DNA of 7,364 nucleotides from Chitinophagaceae bacterium (GTDB lineage Bacteria > Bacteroidota > Bacteroidia > Chitinophagales > Chitinophagaceae): assembly GCA_023251335.1 (NCBI GenBank), contig JAHEZA010000106.1, positions 1-7,364 of the forward strand, written 5' to 3'. The translations under genes and the position numbers were made by a program. The notes below the pieces were generated by a model. It saw only the letters and a list, made by a program, of their open reading frames with translations. It was not told where the DNA came from and searched no databases. Below, in pieces: positions 1 through 6,502 of the stretch. How positions within the stretch are numbered: the first letter of the stretch is position 1; each line of letters starts with the position of its first letter.

Positions 1-20
1 TCATTTTTTCTTAACAACAA

Positions 21-36
21 TTCAATTTTAATTGAA
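21..36. repeat. 16-bp palindrome upstream of the beta-propeller gene
   Basis: The sequence TTCAATT-TT-AATTGAA is a perfect 7+7 inverted repeat around a 2-base centre, and it ends 17 bases before the ATG at 54. It could be an operator for a dimeric regulator or a weak leader hairpin. It consists almost entirely of A and T, so chance occurrence in this AT-rich DNA is a real possibility. I could not place a TAnnTTTG -7 box in the 53 available upstream bases, so the promoter may lie outside the window. Confidence 0.3.
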
Positions 37-53
37 CTAATTGCTTTTTCATT

Positions 54-1808
54 ATGAAATATATTTCTATTTCCTTTTTCCTTTTTTTCTTTCTTGTAAA
101 TCATGCGTTCGGCGGAGGTATTATCCATCCAAAAATTAAATGGGCTTTTAAAACGCAGGGGCCTGTAAGGGCTTCATCAGTAATATCAGATGGAAGCATT
201 TATTTCGGAAGCACAGATGGATTTTTGTATGCCCTCAATAAAGAAGATGGCTCACTCTTATGGAAATTACAGACACAGGGCGCCATCACCGCTTCGCCGG
301 CAGTGGCCGGCACTTCAGTATTTATCGTGAGCCGCGATCATTATCTCTATTCGATTAATAAATATTCAGGAAAATTAAACTGGAAGTTTAAAACCGGCCA
401 GGAGCTGCCTGCTGCCTACGGCGGTTGGGATTATTTTATGGCCGCGCCCGTTGTAAAAGAAAACCACGTATTGTTGGGCGCGGGAGATGGCTGTGTTTAT
501 TTTTTGAATGTAAACGATGGAAAACTGGTATGGAAATTTAAAACAAAGGGCCGGATCAGGGCAACGCCGCTTATTGATAAAGAGGTGGTTTACCAGCCCT
601 CCAATGATGGATTTCTGTATGCTTTAAATCTCCAAAATGGAAAGCTGTTATGGAAATTTGCAACAAAAGGAGTAGGGTATAACTCGAAGGATTTTGGCTT
701 TGACCGAATTTCGATTTTTGCGCAGCCTGTGATAAAAAACAATTTGCTGATATTGGCTTCACGTGACGGAAATGTATATGCAATAGATATAAAATCACGC
801 CACGAAAAATGGACCTTTAATTATGGCACCACATGGGCCATGGGTATTGCCGTGTCAGAAGATATTGTTTTGGTCAACTGGTCTACCAATAATTTTACTT
901 GCGCGATAGACCTTTACACTGGAAAAGAAAGATGGAAATTTGAATGTGGCGCACATAATTATACCACGCCTCTAATTATTGATTCAACAATGTATATCGG
1001 TTCTGCCGATGGAAAGGTGTACGGACTAAATAAAAATACCGGCGAAAAGGAATGGGATTATGTTGTTGGAAAAGAAGTGTATTCGTCACTTAAGTGTGAT
1101 TCAAACACGCTCTATTTTGGAAGCGACAATGGATATTTTTATGCACTGGGAGAAGGGCAACCTGTTTATAAAGCCGTATTTGAACCGCCGCATCCCGAAG
1201 GCAATTTGAAATACTATATTGCGGATTCGCTACTAAGCCCTTACCTCGTCAACAAAGGATTTCAACAGCTTGATTCCGCCGGGCTTTATCAATTTATTTC
1301 GGCGAGGATTGCTGATGGCAAACCAAGTGTGATTGTTTTTTCTTTATTTCTTATTCCAAAAAATATTATAGGAAATGATCCCGCTAAAGGAATGATCAGG
1401 CAATATTTAAATAACGGTGGGAAAATTGTTTGGCTGGGCGATCCTCCCAATAATTTTGCACCTGATGACTCTGGAAATGTGAGGCCAGATGCGAGCGCAG
1501 GTGAAGCGTTGTTAGGTGTTCATTTTATTCGTTCAGATGATTCCGGTAATTTTTTTAGCCGCTCTACCCAGGAGGGCATGAACATGGGATTGCCTGAATG
1601 GCTCACTACCACTGCGGCCCCGGTTGAAGCTAAGAATGTAATTCCTCTTGCGTATGACGAATACGGACGTGTAAGCGCATGGATTAAAAAATTCAATTCA
1701 AGGCCAGGCTCAGGATGGGTTTCATGCCGTAGCTGGTCGTGGAATGTTCCTATAAAACGCGAGGATCTGAAATTAATTGATCACCTGGCAACTTATGGGC
1801 TGGAGTAA
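54..1808 (+). CDS. Secreted PQQ-like beta-propeller repeat protein with an additional C-terminal domain
   Basis: The 584-residue product starts at an ATG with a typical signal peptide: MKYI, a very hydrophobic Phe/Leu stretch, and likely cleavage near HAFG-GG at about residue 20. It should therefore be periplasmic or exported. Residues 30-370 hold about eight PQQ/BamB-type blade repeats of the form GSxDGxxYALNxxxGKLLWKFxTxG, for example near 52-76, 93-115, 142-166, 183-206, 236-258, 277-299, 316-339 and a last partial one at 356-370. Such propellers act as enzymes (quinoprotein dehydrogenases) or as protein scaffolds (BamB). I see no evidence for PQQ catalysis, so 'PQQ-like repeat protein' is the safe name. 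Residues 371-584 are not propeller. They contain a Rossmann-like stretch, SVIVFSLFLIP followed by YLNNGGKIVWLGDPP, which resembles the ThuA/glutamine-amidotransferase-like fold. The gene appears monocistronic within the window. It is longer than BamB (about 380-400 aa) because of this C-terminal domain. Confidence 0.85.
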   Translation: MKYISISFFLFFFLVNHAFGGGIIHPKIKWAFKTQGPVRASSVISDGSIYFGSTDGFLYALNKEDGSLLWKLQTQGAITASPAVAGTSVFIVSRDHYLYSINKYSGKLNWKFKTGQELPAAYGGWDYFMAAPVVKENHVLLGAGDGCVYFLNVNDGKLVWKFKTKGRIRATPLIDKEVVYQPSNDGFLYALNLQNGKLLWKFATKGVGYNSKDFGFDRISIFAQPVIKNNLLILASRDGNVYAIDIKSRHEKWTFNYGTTWAMGIAVSEDIVLVNWSTNNFTCAIDLYTGKERWKFECGAHNYTTPLIIDSTMYIGSADGKVYGLNKNTGEKEWDYVVGKEVYSSLKCDSNTLYFGSDNGYFYALGEGQPVYKAVFEPPHPEGNLKYYIADSLLSPYLVNKGFQQLDSAGLYQFISARIADGKPSVIVFSLFLIPKNIIGNDPAKGMIRQYLNNGGKIVWLGDPPNNFAPDDSGNVRPDASAGEALLGVHFIRSDDSGNFFSRSTQEGMNMGLPEWLTTTAAPVEAKNVIPLAYDEYGRVSAWIKKFNSRPGSGWVSCRSWSWNVPIKREDLKLIDHLATYGLE

Positions 1809-1951
1809 TTTGAATGCATCGTAAAATCAGGGTGTATAACCTCATAACTCAGGAAGTTAGTTGAATGATTTTGTTCAAGCCGGAGATTTTTATCACATAA
1901 AATAATCCTGTTAATATCAACAAATAATTTGCTAACAGCATTTTATATTTC

Positions 1952-2212
1952 TTGTATTTTTTAAAATTTAAGACGGGCATAGTAAACCGACAAAAAAACC
2001 CGATTTTATTTTACTTTACTTTTTCAAAGGCATATATACACGTTACGCAGATCCAGTCTGCAAATATGCGGGAAAATATTGTTTTAATTTTACAGAAACA
2101 AAAAACATATCAGAAAATCCAGGTTAACGCAACTGCTGATAGGAGCGTTGAGATTGATAAATTTGCAACCAAAGTATTTTTAAGATCCAGCCCATCCGAA
2201 AACATGAGTTGA
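1952..2212 (+). CDS. Doubtful small hypothetical ORF
   Basis: An open frame of 86 codons begins with TTG. The first ATG in frame is codon 39, which would leave a 48-residue, Lys/Gln-rich peptide starting MRENIVLILQKQ. I recognise no family, signal peptide or membrane segment. The first half is biased to Phe, Tyr, Lys and Ile, as expected from translating AT-rich non-coding DNA. The second half (about 2066-2212) is somewhat more balanced in composition and could be a small gene or the remnant of one. No Shine-Dalgarno sequence or clear promoter supports it. Confidence 0.15.
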   Translation: MYFLKFKTGIVNRQKNPILFYFTFSKAYIHVTQIQSANMRENIVLILQKQKTYQKIQVNATADRSVEIDKFATKVFLRSSPSENMS

Positions 2213-2403
2213 CCATATCAAATTGGTTTTAAATCTTTTTGTTAATTTTTTTTCTTTCAACTATTTATCAGGTAAATTATAACTCAGTCTGCATTAAGGC
2301 GCTCCAAACCGGATAGGATAGCGATTTGGGTATTCTCTGCCCGATGATTAGTAACTATTTCCACAAATACTAAGACTATGGTTTTGAAACACGATGAAAC
2401 ATA

Positions 2404-2433
2404 TTGGTATGCTTCTTGAAAATTATATATTGA
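2404..2433 (+). promoter_or_regulatory. Possible Bacteroidota-type promoter for the DUF2383 gene
   Basis: TTG at 2404-2406 is followed after 19 bases by TATATTGA (2426-2433), about 30 bases before the ATG at 2464. The spacing matches the Bacteroidota consensus TTG-N19-21-TAnnTTTG. The -7 box matches only four of its six fixed positions, so this is a weak call. Confidence 0.3.
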
Positions 2434-2463
2434 TTTATTATTCACTAAAAAAATTATTAATTT

Positions 2464-2919
2464 ATGGAAACAATCACCGAAAAAACCGTTGAAACCTTAA
2501 ACGATTTAATCATTATCAACAATGACCGTTTAGAAGGTTATCAAAAAGCTATGGATCAAACAGACGATTTAGATTTAAAAGCTCTGTTTACCATGCTGAG
2601 CATGCAAAGTAAAGTCAATAATGTATCTTTAAGATCATTGGTGCCTGCAGGAGAAGAAACACCCGACAGAGATGAAACACGCCTTTCAGGAAAATTTTAT
2701 CGTGCGTGGATGGATGTTAAAAACGCCTTGAGTTCTAATGATCGAAAAAACGTGCTATCATCATGCGAAAAGGGAGAAGATGTTGCAAAAAAAGCATACG
2801 AAAATGCGCTGGCCGATAGTGACGAACTATCACCCGATGCTGTAGCAACCATCCAAAAGCAATATGATGAAATATTGGAAGCACACGACAAGATGAAAAA
2901 CTTAAGAGACAATGCTTAG
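2464..2919 (+). CDS. PA2169 family four-helix-bundle protein (DUF2383)
   Basis: The 151-residue soluble, acidic, helix-rich protein has no signal peptide or membrane segment. Its opening TEKTVETLNDLIIINNDRLEGYQKA is typical of the DUF2383/PA2169 family, a ferritin-like four-helix bundle. In such proteins an N-terminal helix 'LNDLI.I..D..EGY..A' is followed by a helix with conserved Gln and Leu residues. The GKFYRAWMDVKNALSS segment at about residues 76-91 and the closing helix KQYDEILEAHDKMKNL also fit, and the length is normal (about 150 aa). The biochemical role of the family is unknown; members are often found near stress-response genes. Here it sits beside a DUF2252 relic and a universal stress protein, which supports a stress-related role by context only. 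The ATG follows an A/T-rich leader without Shine-Dalgarno, and the gene ends in TAG before a strong terminator. Confidence 0.85.
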   Translation: METITEKTVETLNDLIIINNDRLEGYQKAMDQTDDLDLKALFTMLSMQSKVNNVSLRSLVPAGEETPDRDETRLSGKFYRAWMDVKNALSSNDRKNVLSSCEKGEDVAKKAYENALADSDELSPDAVATIQKQYDEILEAHDKMKNLRDNA

Positions 2920-2933
2920 GTGCTATTGAATTG

Positions 2934-2965
2934 AAAAAAACGCTTCTTAAAGGAGCGTTTTTTTT
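2934..2965 (+). terminator. Intrinsic terminator of the DUF2383 gene
   Basis: CGCTTC (2941-2946) pairs with GGAGCG (2952-2957) around the loop TTAAA, with one T-G wobble. The stem is extended by seven A residues on the left (2934-2940) pairing with the run of eight T residues on the right (2958-2965). It begins 15 bases after the stop codon. The A-tract/T-tract arrangement is partly symmetrical, but nothing on the minus strand needs termination here. Confidence 0.85.
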
Positions 2966-3000
2966 AAGTATAATTAGATAATTGAAGACACAACCAACAA

Positions 3001-3292
3001 ATCAATTCCCAATATTCGCATGCTGAGCGCCGCGAGATAGGAAAAAAGCCTCAAGATGTCTGCCCGCGCACCTCGCATGTAACATGGAAGCCTCACGAAG
3101 GAAGACCAGACCCGGTGAGAACGGAATGCTTGTTTAACGTTGTGGGGTGCTCACTTGTCCAATTTTGGTTTTTTTGCAACACCCGAAAGGCAAATTATTT
3201 TTTCCATTAATGATCTTGGCGAAAGGCTACCCGCTCCAGGGGAATGGGATGTTAAACAGATCGTGGCAAGTTTTATGATCAGCGCGCACTGA
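3001..3292 (+). pseudogene. Decayed DUF2252 family gene: N-terminal relic in two frames with an internal deletion
   Basis: Two consecutive pieces read as the start of a DUF2252 protein, a family of about 400-450 residues with a protein-kinase-like/aminoglycoside-phosphotransferase-like fold and unknown substrate. Piece A (3001-3117, one frame) contains AERREIGKK, then CPRTSHVTW and GRPDPV, matching the family's N-terminal 'R..GK.lR...PR.sHa.W....RPDPV'. Piece B (3128-3292, the next frame) reads LWGAHLSNFGFFATPERQ, then FSINDLGERLPAPGEWD and VASFMISAH before TGA. It matches the family's 'CGDaHl.NFG.fasPer..vFdiNDFDEtlpgP.eWDlkRlaaS'. The roughly 50-60 residues normally between these motifs, including an 'RygRM...pf.F.RG' segment, are missing. 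Piece A has no ATG, and the roughly 300 C-terminal residues are absent because the next gene starts 8 bases later. Acidic family residues are also lost (ND-FDE has become ND-LGE). The family match is from memory of its motifs. Confidence 0.75.
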
Positions 3293-3300
3293 ACTCAACT

Positions 3301-4101
3301 TTACGCGTCATGCAAAACCAGCAGCGGTAAATGCGTATATGAAGCCATCTCTCTTGTATAGTGCTTTTGAATAAGATGTCCTGAATCGCGGGCAATCATG
3401 GCTAGCAGGCCGGTGTCATTTTTTTTGTCAAGGTAATAATTAATTCCGTCTATCACGTTACTACTGAAGATGGTCATCCGTTGACTTTTGATCTCAGGTT
3501 CGAAAACAGAAAGAAGGAATTCACGCTCCAATCTTTTCTCATCCGGGAGCCTGGTATTTTCCGGCCTCACACTTAATACTCTTACTTTTGGATCAACAAT
3601 CAACAAGGCTATTTCTTTAAGAATATCGAGAGATCCTTCATTTTCTAATAAATCAAGATCAGTCGCCAAAACAATTCTGTTTTTTCCTTTTTTGAGAAAA
3701 TCTGCAAACCGTGCCACTTCCGGAATTACAAAGACAGGAACTGTGGTCCCCGCTATCACGTTCACTGTATTGCTCCCAATAAAGATTTTTTTCAAACCAT
3801 TTGCTCCTTTCGTACCCATTACAATCAGATCAGGCTGCTGAACTGCTATTATTTTTTTCAACGTGGCGATTAAATCACCGTGTGCCAGAAACGATTCGCA
3901 GATTAACTCAGATCCTAAGGATTTTCTCAAATGTGATTCCAGCATTTCCATGTTATTCTTTGCAATATCTTCATCTCCATCTTTCTGCAGTACATTCACT
4001 ATAAAGAGACGGGCCGAAGATCTTTTTGCTAACTCTGCAGCAAATAAAACAGCGTTTGATGATATAGCAGAGAAATCAACAGGAGCAATAATTGTTTTCA
4101 T
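3301..4101 (-). CDS. Tandem-domain universal stress protein (UspA family)
   Basis: From the chosen ATG at 4101 the product is 266 residues, the normal size for tandem UspA proteins in Bacteroidota. The first domain opens with MKTIIAPVDFSAISSNA, the classic UspA first strand and helix. It carries a complete nucleotide-binding motif G-2X-G-9X-G-S at residues 96-110 (MGTKG, nine residues, GSN), ending in TVPVFVIPE. ATP binding by this domain is therefore likely. The second domain starts near KNRIVLATDLD, lacks the glycine motif and ends in THLPLLVLHDA, which is typical of the degenerate partner domain. An upstream TTG at 4137 would add 12 residues (MLKTFTKKQNYI), but the family start is at MKT. 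A perfect -7 box lies upstream at 4162-4169. Cytoplasmic; such proteins support survival under energy or oxidative stress. Confidence 0.9.
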   Translation of the reverse strand: MKTIIAPVDFSAISSNAVLFAAELAKRSSARLFIVNVLQKDGDEDIAKNNMEMLESHLRKSLGSELICESFLAHGDLIATLKKIIAVQQPDLIVMGTKGANGLKKIFIGSNTVNVIAGTTVPVFVIPEVARFADFLKKGKNRIVLATDLDLLENEGSLDILKEIALLIVDPKVRVLSVRPENTRLPDEKRLEREFLLSVFEPEIKSQRMTIFSSNVIDGINYYLDKKNDTGLLAMIARDSGHLIQKHYTREMASYTHLPLLVLHDA

Positions 4102-4161
4102 AATATAATTTTGTTTCTTAGTAAACGTCTTAAGCAATGAATGTTGGGCTTAAGAAGATTG

Positions 4162-4169
4162 CAAAAATA
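4162..4169 (-). promoter_or_regulatory. -7 box (TAnnTTTG) of the universal stress protein promoter
   Basis: Read on the minus strand this is TATTTTTG, an exact match to the Bacteroidota -7 consensus, 60 bases upstream of the ATG at 4101. Nineteen bases further upstream is GTTCG, only a partial match to the -33 TTG element. With this promoter the TTG codon at 4137 lies in the leader and the leader is about 50 nt long, which suits the ATG start. Confidence 0.45.
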
Positions 4170-4309
4170 TCGTTTATATGGCATGCACGAACATCCAATT
4201 GAGACACTTTTAAAATCAAAAGTACCGAGGCTTTATTACAAACAAGTAATATTATAATTTATATTTTCTACTGATAACTAATTCTACGAATTTTCTCAAT
4301 GCGTCTTTC

Positions 4310-4693
4310 TTATTCAGCGTCTATGGGTTCCCAAAGTTCAATTTTGTTGCCTTCTACGTCAATGATATGAACAAATTTTCCGTAATCATAAGTTTCTATT
4401 TTGTCAACGATTGTTACTCCTTCTTTTCTTAGATCTTCAACAAGTGCTTCAAGATTTTCAACTCTGTAATTTATCATAAAGTCTTTTGCAGAAGGTTCAA
4501 AATATTTTGTTGTCTCCGCAAACGGACTCCATTGCGTGGAACCTTTTTTCGTTGAGTCTGATGATTCTCTCCATTCAAAAGTTGCACCATACTCGTTAGT
4601 GTTTAACCCAAGATGAGTCTTATACCATTCCTTCATTTTGTTGGGGTCTTGACATTTAAAAAAGATGCCGCCAATTCCTGTTACTTTTTTCAT
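4310..4693 (-). CDS. VOC family protein (glyoxalase/bleomycin-resistance-like fold)
   Basis: The ATG at 4693 gives a 127-residue protein starting MKKVTGIGGIFFKCQDPNK. The order of motifs is that of a single-chain VOC protein with two beta-alpha-beta-beta-beta modules: WYKTHLGL in the first module, FMINYRVENLEALVEDLRKEGV opening the second, and the closing strand pair KFVHIIDVEGNKIELWEP. The His in FVHI and the Glu in IELWEP are the usual second-module metal ligands. Substrate cannot be inferred; the family includes glyoxalases, dioxygenases and antibiotic-binding proteins. A longer frame reaches a TTG at 4750, but its extra residues overlap another small frame and the family start is at MKKV, so the ATG is preferred. 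There is no Shine-Dalgarno sequence. Stop codon TAA. The UspA gene lies downstream on the same strand, but it has its own -7 box, so a shared operon is not indicated. Confidence 0.85.
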   Translation of the reverse strand: MKKVTGIGGIFFKCQDPNKMKEWYKTHLGLNTNEYGATFEWRESSDSTKKGSTQWSPFAETTKYFEPSAKDFMINYRVENLEALVEDLRKEGVTIVDKIETYDYGKFVHIIDVEGNKIELWEPIDAE

Positions 4694-4821
4694 GTTATTA
4701 GTGTTATTTTTTGTGATACTTGTTTTGAAAGCGAACCCAAGATCGCGCAAATAAAGCCCTTAGCTTCCCTTGCTGATTTTATTTTAGCTCCCATTGCCTT
4801 TAAATATTCTCCATTATTCAT
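4690..4821 (-). pseudogene. Truncated XRE-type helix-turn-helix regulator fragment overlapping the VOC start
   Basis: A 43-codon frame starts at the ATG at 4821. Residues 6-23 (YLKAMGAKIKSAREAKGF) look like the first helix of a Cro/C1-type (XRE) domain, 'lG.kIk..RearG.s'. After Phe23 the frame continues ICAILGSLSKQVSQKITLIT and stops at a TGA that overlaps the VOC ATG (ATGA). No convincing recognition helix follows. A neighbouring frame reads LRDLGFAFKTSI just after the same point, which is also somewhat HTH-like, so a one-base loss at about 4751-4753 is possible. Full XRE regulators are at least 65-70 residues. I read this as a broken regulator, or possibly a short leader ORF translationally coupled to the VOC gene. 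The evidence is motif resemblance only. Confidence 0.4.
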
Positions 4822-4882
4822 TGCTTAAATTTTAGCGGTTAATGCTCTATTTTAATGAACCATTACAATTAGTTAATACAGC

Positions 4883-4905
4883 GTATCCCACCAGTCAACC
4901 ACATC
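4883..4905 (+). repeat. IS66 left terminal inverted repeat (tnpC end)
   Basis: The sequence starts GTATCCCACCAGTCAACCAC. It matches the inward-read right end at 20 of 23 positions, with mismatches at positions 8, 13 and 21. The TGA stop of tnpC (4895-4897) lies inside this repeat, so the last tnpC codons are fixed by the transposon end. Confidence 0.85.
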
Positions 4906-5362
4906 CAAATTTATATAAAGTAAAATCCTGGGCGAGTGGATTCCAATTCTGTGGCAGCAGTTCTTCAATTTTATTGATGGGATGATTACTGATCCGGCGC
5001 AAAACATCTTGCAGCCAGATGAAAGGACTTATGCCATTAAGTTTGCAGGTACCCAGGAAAGAATAAAGCATGGCGCTACGCTGAGCGGCTTCGTGGCTGC
5101 CGGCAAATAAATAATTCTTTCTACCGATGGCCACAGGACGGATGCTGTTTTCTACCGGGTTATTATCAATGTTTAATTTTCCATCGCTTGCATAGATCGT
5201 AAGCTCCGGCCACCTTTCAATGCTATAACCAAGGGCTTTGCCAATCGTGCTTTTGGGAAGCGTGGTGATGTAAGTTTCTTTCATCCACTTTCCTAATGAT
5301 TCCAGTATTGGCACCGCTTCTGCCTGGCGCAACGTAAAGATTTCATCAGCAGTTAATTGCTG
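4895..5362 (-). pseudogene. tnpC: IS66 transposase TnpC, C-terminal part after an in-frame TAG
   Basis: This is the continuation, in the same frame, of the transposase interrupted at 5363-5365. The ten codons after the TAG read QQLTADEIFT, then LRQAEAVPILESLGKWM, an uninterrupted IS66 sequence; a bare ORF reading would start only at the TTG at 5332. It carries the third catalytic acidic residue in the signature IDNNPVENSIRPVAIGRKN (Glu at residue 442 of the reconstructed 526-residue protein), then SHEAAQRSAMLYSFLGTCK. The closing segment is the usual IS66 C-terminal domain (INKIEELLPQNW), with a short tail ending FGCG whose stop codon is in the terminal repeat. Without the upstream part this fragment has neither the first two catalytic Asp residues nor the DNA-binding region. 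It has no plausible start signal, so it is probably untranslated. Confidence 0.85.
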
Positions 5363-6475
5363 CTATTTTGCTTTTCGTTTTATCCAATAGAGTAATCCAA
5401 TTTGCTCCAGAGCATATTCTGCAATGGCGGGATTATTTTCCTTTGCTTCAAAAAATTTACGCCTCGCATGAGCCATGCAATGAAGCACGGTGATCTCTTT
5501 ATTTTCTTTAAAAATATCATACACACCGTAACCGTCGGTTTGAAGATAACCGCTAAAATCTTTCAGCATTTCACTTGGGCCTTCTCTTCCTCTTCCCTGG
5601 CGGTAATCGAACCATACAAGGTTATCTGTGCTGTTGTGATATACCCAATAAAATCCGCGATGTACTGAGCCTGCCGAAGTTCCCTTTTTATTCTTATCCA
5701 ATACTTTTAGAGGTGTTTCATCAGCATGTAAATAATGGCTGCCCGTAACGATCTTTTTGAGTGCTTCACCTAAAGGATCCAAAAGCGCACAACCATTTTT
5801 TATCCAGTCACTAATGGTGCTGTAGGCTATATCAACTCCTTCTCTTTTAAAACGTTGTTCCTGGCGGTAAAGCGGAAGATGATCCACATATTTATCAATG
5901 ATTATTTGAGCCAGCAAACCTGCTCCTGCTATGGCTTTTGGCAAAGGACGATCAATCATTGGTGCGATGATAATAGCAGTATTGTCAGCCTTCACATACT
6001 TAGGGCGTACGTACCGGTTTACAAATAATTTACCTGCCTCATATTCCAGCTCTTCGGTTACTTCATCGCCGATCTTTTTGCAGCCTTCTGCTTTTTCCAA
6101 AGGTTCCAGAATAATTTCACGACGTTCCAGATGCTCGGGAAGTTTGGTGCGGCCGGGATGATTCTTTTTGATTTCAACCTGGTTGCGGGTATATTCAATC
6201 TTCTGTGCTTTTGTAACAGAGCAAGTGGCAATGGCTTCAGTCTGTATATCCAGACTGAGTTGTGTAGAGGGAATATTTTGGGGAATAAAATTTTCACTTT
6301 TACTTCCAAAGATCATCCGTTTAAGGCTGGCAAGTTCGTGTTCAAAAGCAGCAATTTTTAATTCAAATTCCCGAACAACTTTTTGATGAACCTGAACAAA
6401 TTCTTCATATAAAGCTTTATAATCAATGGCTGTTTGTATCACAAGAGCAAATATACTACAATGCAGTGGTATCAA
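5363..6475 (-). pseudogene. tnpC: IS66 transposase TnpC, N-terminal and central part, ended by a premature TAG
   Basis: The 370-codon piece covers the N-terminal coiled coil (about residues 19-54, YKALYEEF to HELASLKRM), the IS66 motif MIFGSKSENF, and a reduced zinc-finger-like region around EGCKKIGDEVTEELEYEAGK. The catalytic core follows: HADETP (Asp252), LQTDGYGVYD (Asp314) and HCMAHARRKF. It ends LLYWIKRKAK-TAG, where IS66 relatives usually read AKE, so a Glu codon (GAG) changed to TAG is the simplest cause. The third catalytic residue lies beyond the stop. There is no ATG at the start of the frame: the candidates are TTG at 6475 and GTG at 6442 (VIQTAIDYKALYEEF). The in-frame ATG at 6484, behind AGGAG, is followed at once by TAA. 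The tnpB stop is 27 bases upstream of the TTG. Confidence 0.9.
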
Positions 6476-6478
6476 TAG

Positions 6479-6495
6479 TTACATGACAAGCTCCT
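6479..6495 (-). promoter_or_regulatory. Shine-Dalgarno plus ATG-TAA start-stop at the head of tnpC
   Basis: On the minus strand AGGAG (6495-6491) is followed after six bases by ATG (6484-6482) and immediately by TAA (6481-6479). The ATG is in the same frame as tnpC. Good Shine-Dalgarno sequences are scarce in this window, so this was probably the original tnpC start, with codon 2 now a stop. Reinitiation at the TTG (6475) or GTG (6442) just downstream is possible. A deliberate start-stop element cannot be excluded. Confidence 0.5.
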
Positions 6496-6502
6496 CTTGC
6501 CG

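Larger units (their letters stand above)
1809..2463. other. Long intergenic region without a convincing gene
   Basis: This stretch of about 650 bp is strongly AT-rich and contains many stops in most frames. I found no tRNA-like cloverleaf, no clear intrinsic terminator after the beta-propeller gene and no recognisable protein remnant. One frame stays open from 1952 to 2212 and is listed separately as doubtful. The end of the region holds a possible promoter for the downstream DUF2383 gene. Confidence 0.6.

Noticed and set aside
571..798. Minus-strand open frame of 75 codons inside the beta-propeller gene
   Set aside because: It is antisense to strongly supported PQQ repeats, has no family resemblance, and its composition is that of a complementary shadow.
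3488..4108. Three plus-strand open frames across the UspA gene
   Set aside because: They are antisense to a convincing UspA protein with an intact nucleotide-binding motif, and none resembles a known protein.
4234..4251. Hairpin TATTAC-AAACAA-GTAATA between the VOC and UspA genes
   Set aside because: The 6-bp stem has little GC and no T-run of a convincing length after it; too weak to call a terminator.
4613..4828. Plus-strand open frame of 71 codons opposite the VOC start
   Set aside because: It is antisense to the VOC N-terminus and the HTH-like fragment, which both show family signals; it shows none itself.
5357..5365. TAG-CAG-CAA context at the tnpC stop as a programmed readthrough signal
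   Set aside because: It only partly resembles the TAG-CAR-YYA readthrough context known from plant viruses, and that rule does not apply to bacterial ribosomes. A nonsense mutation is simpler.
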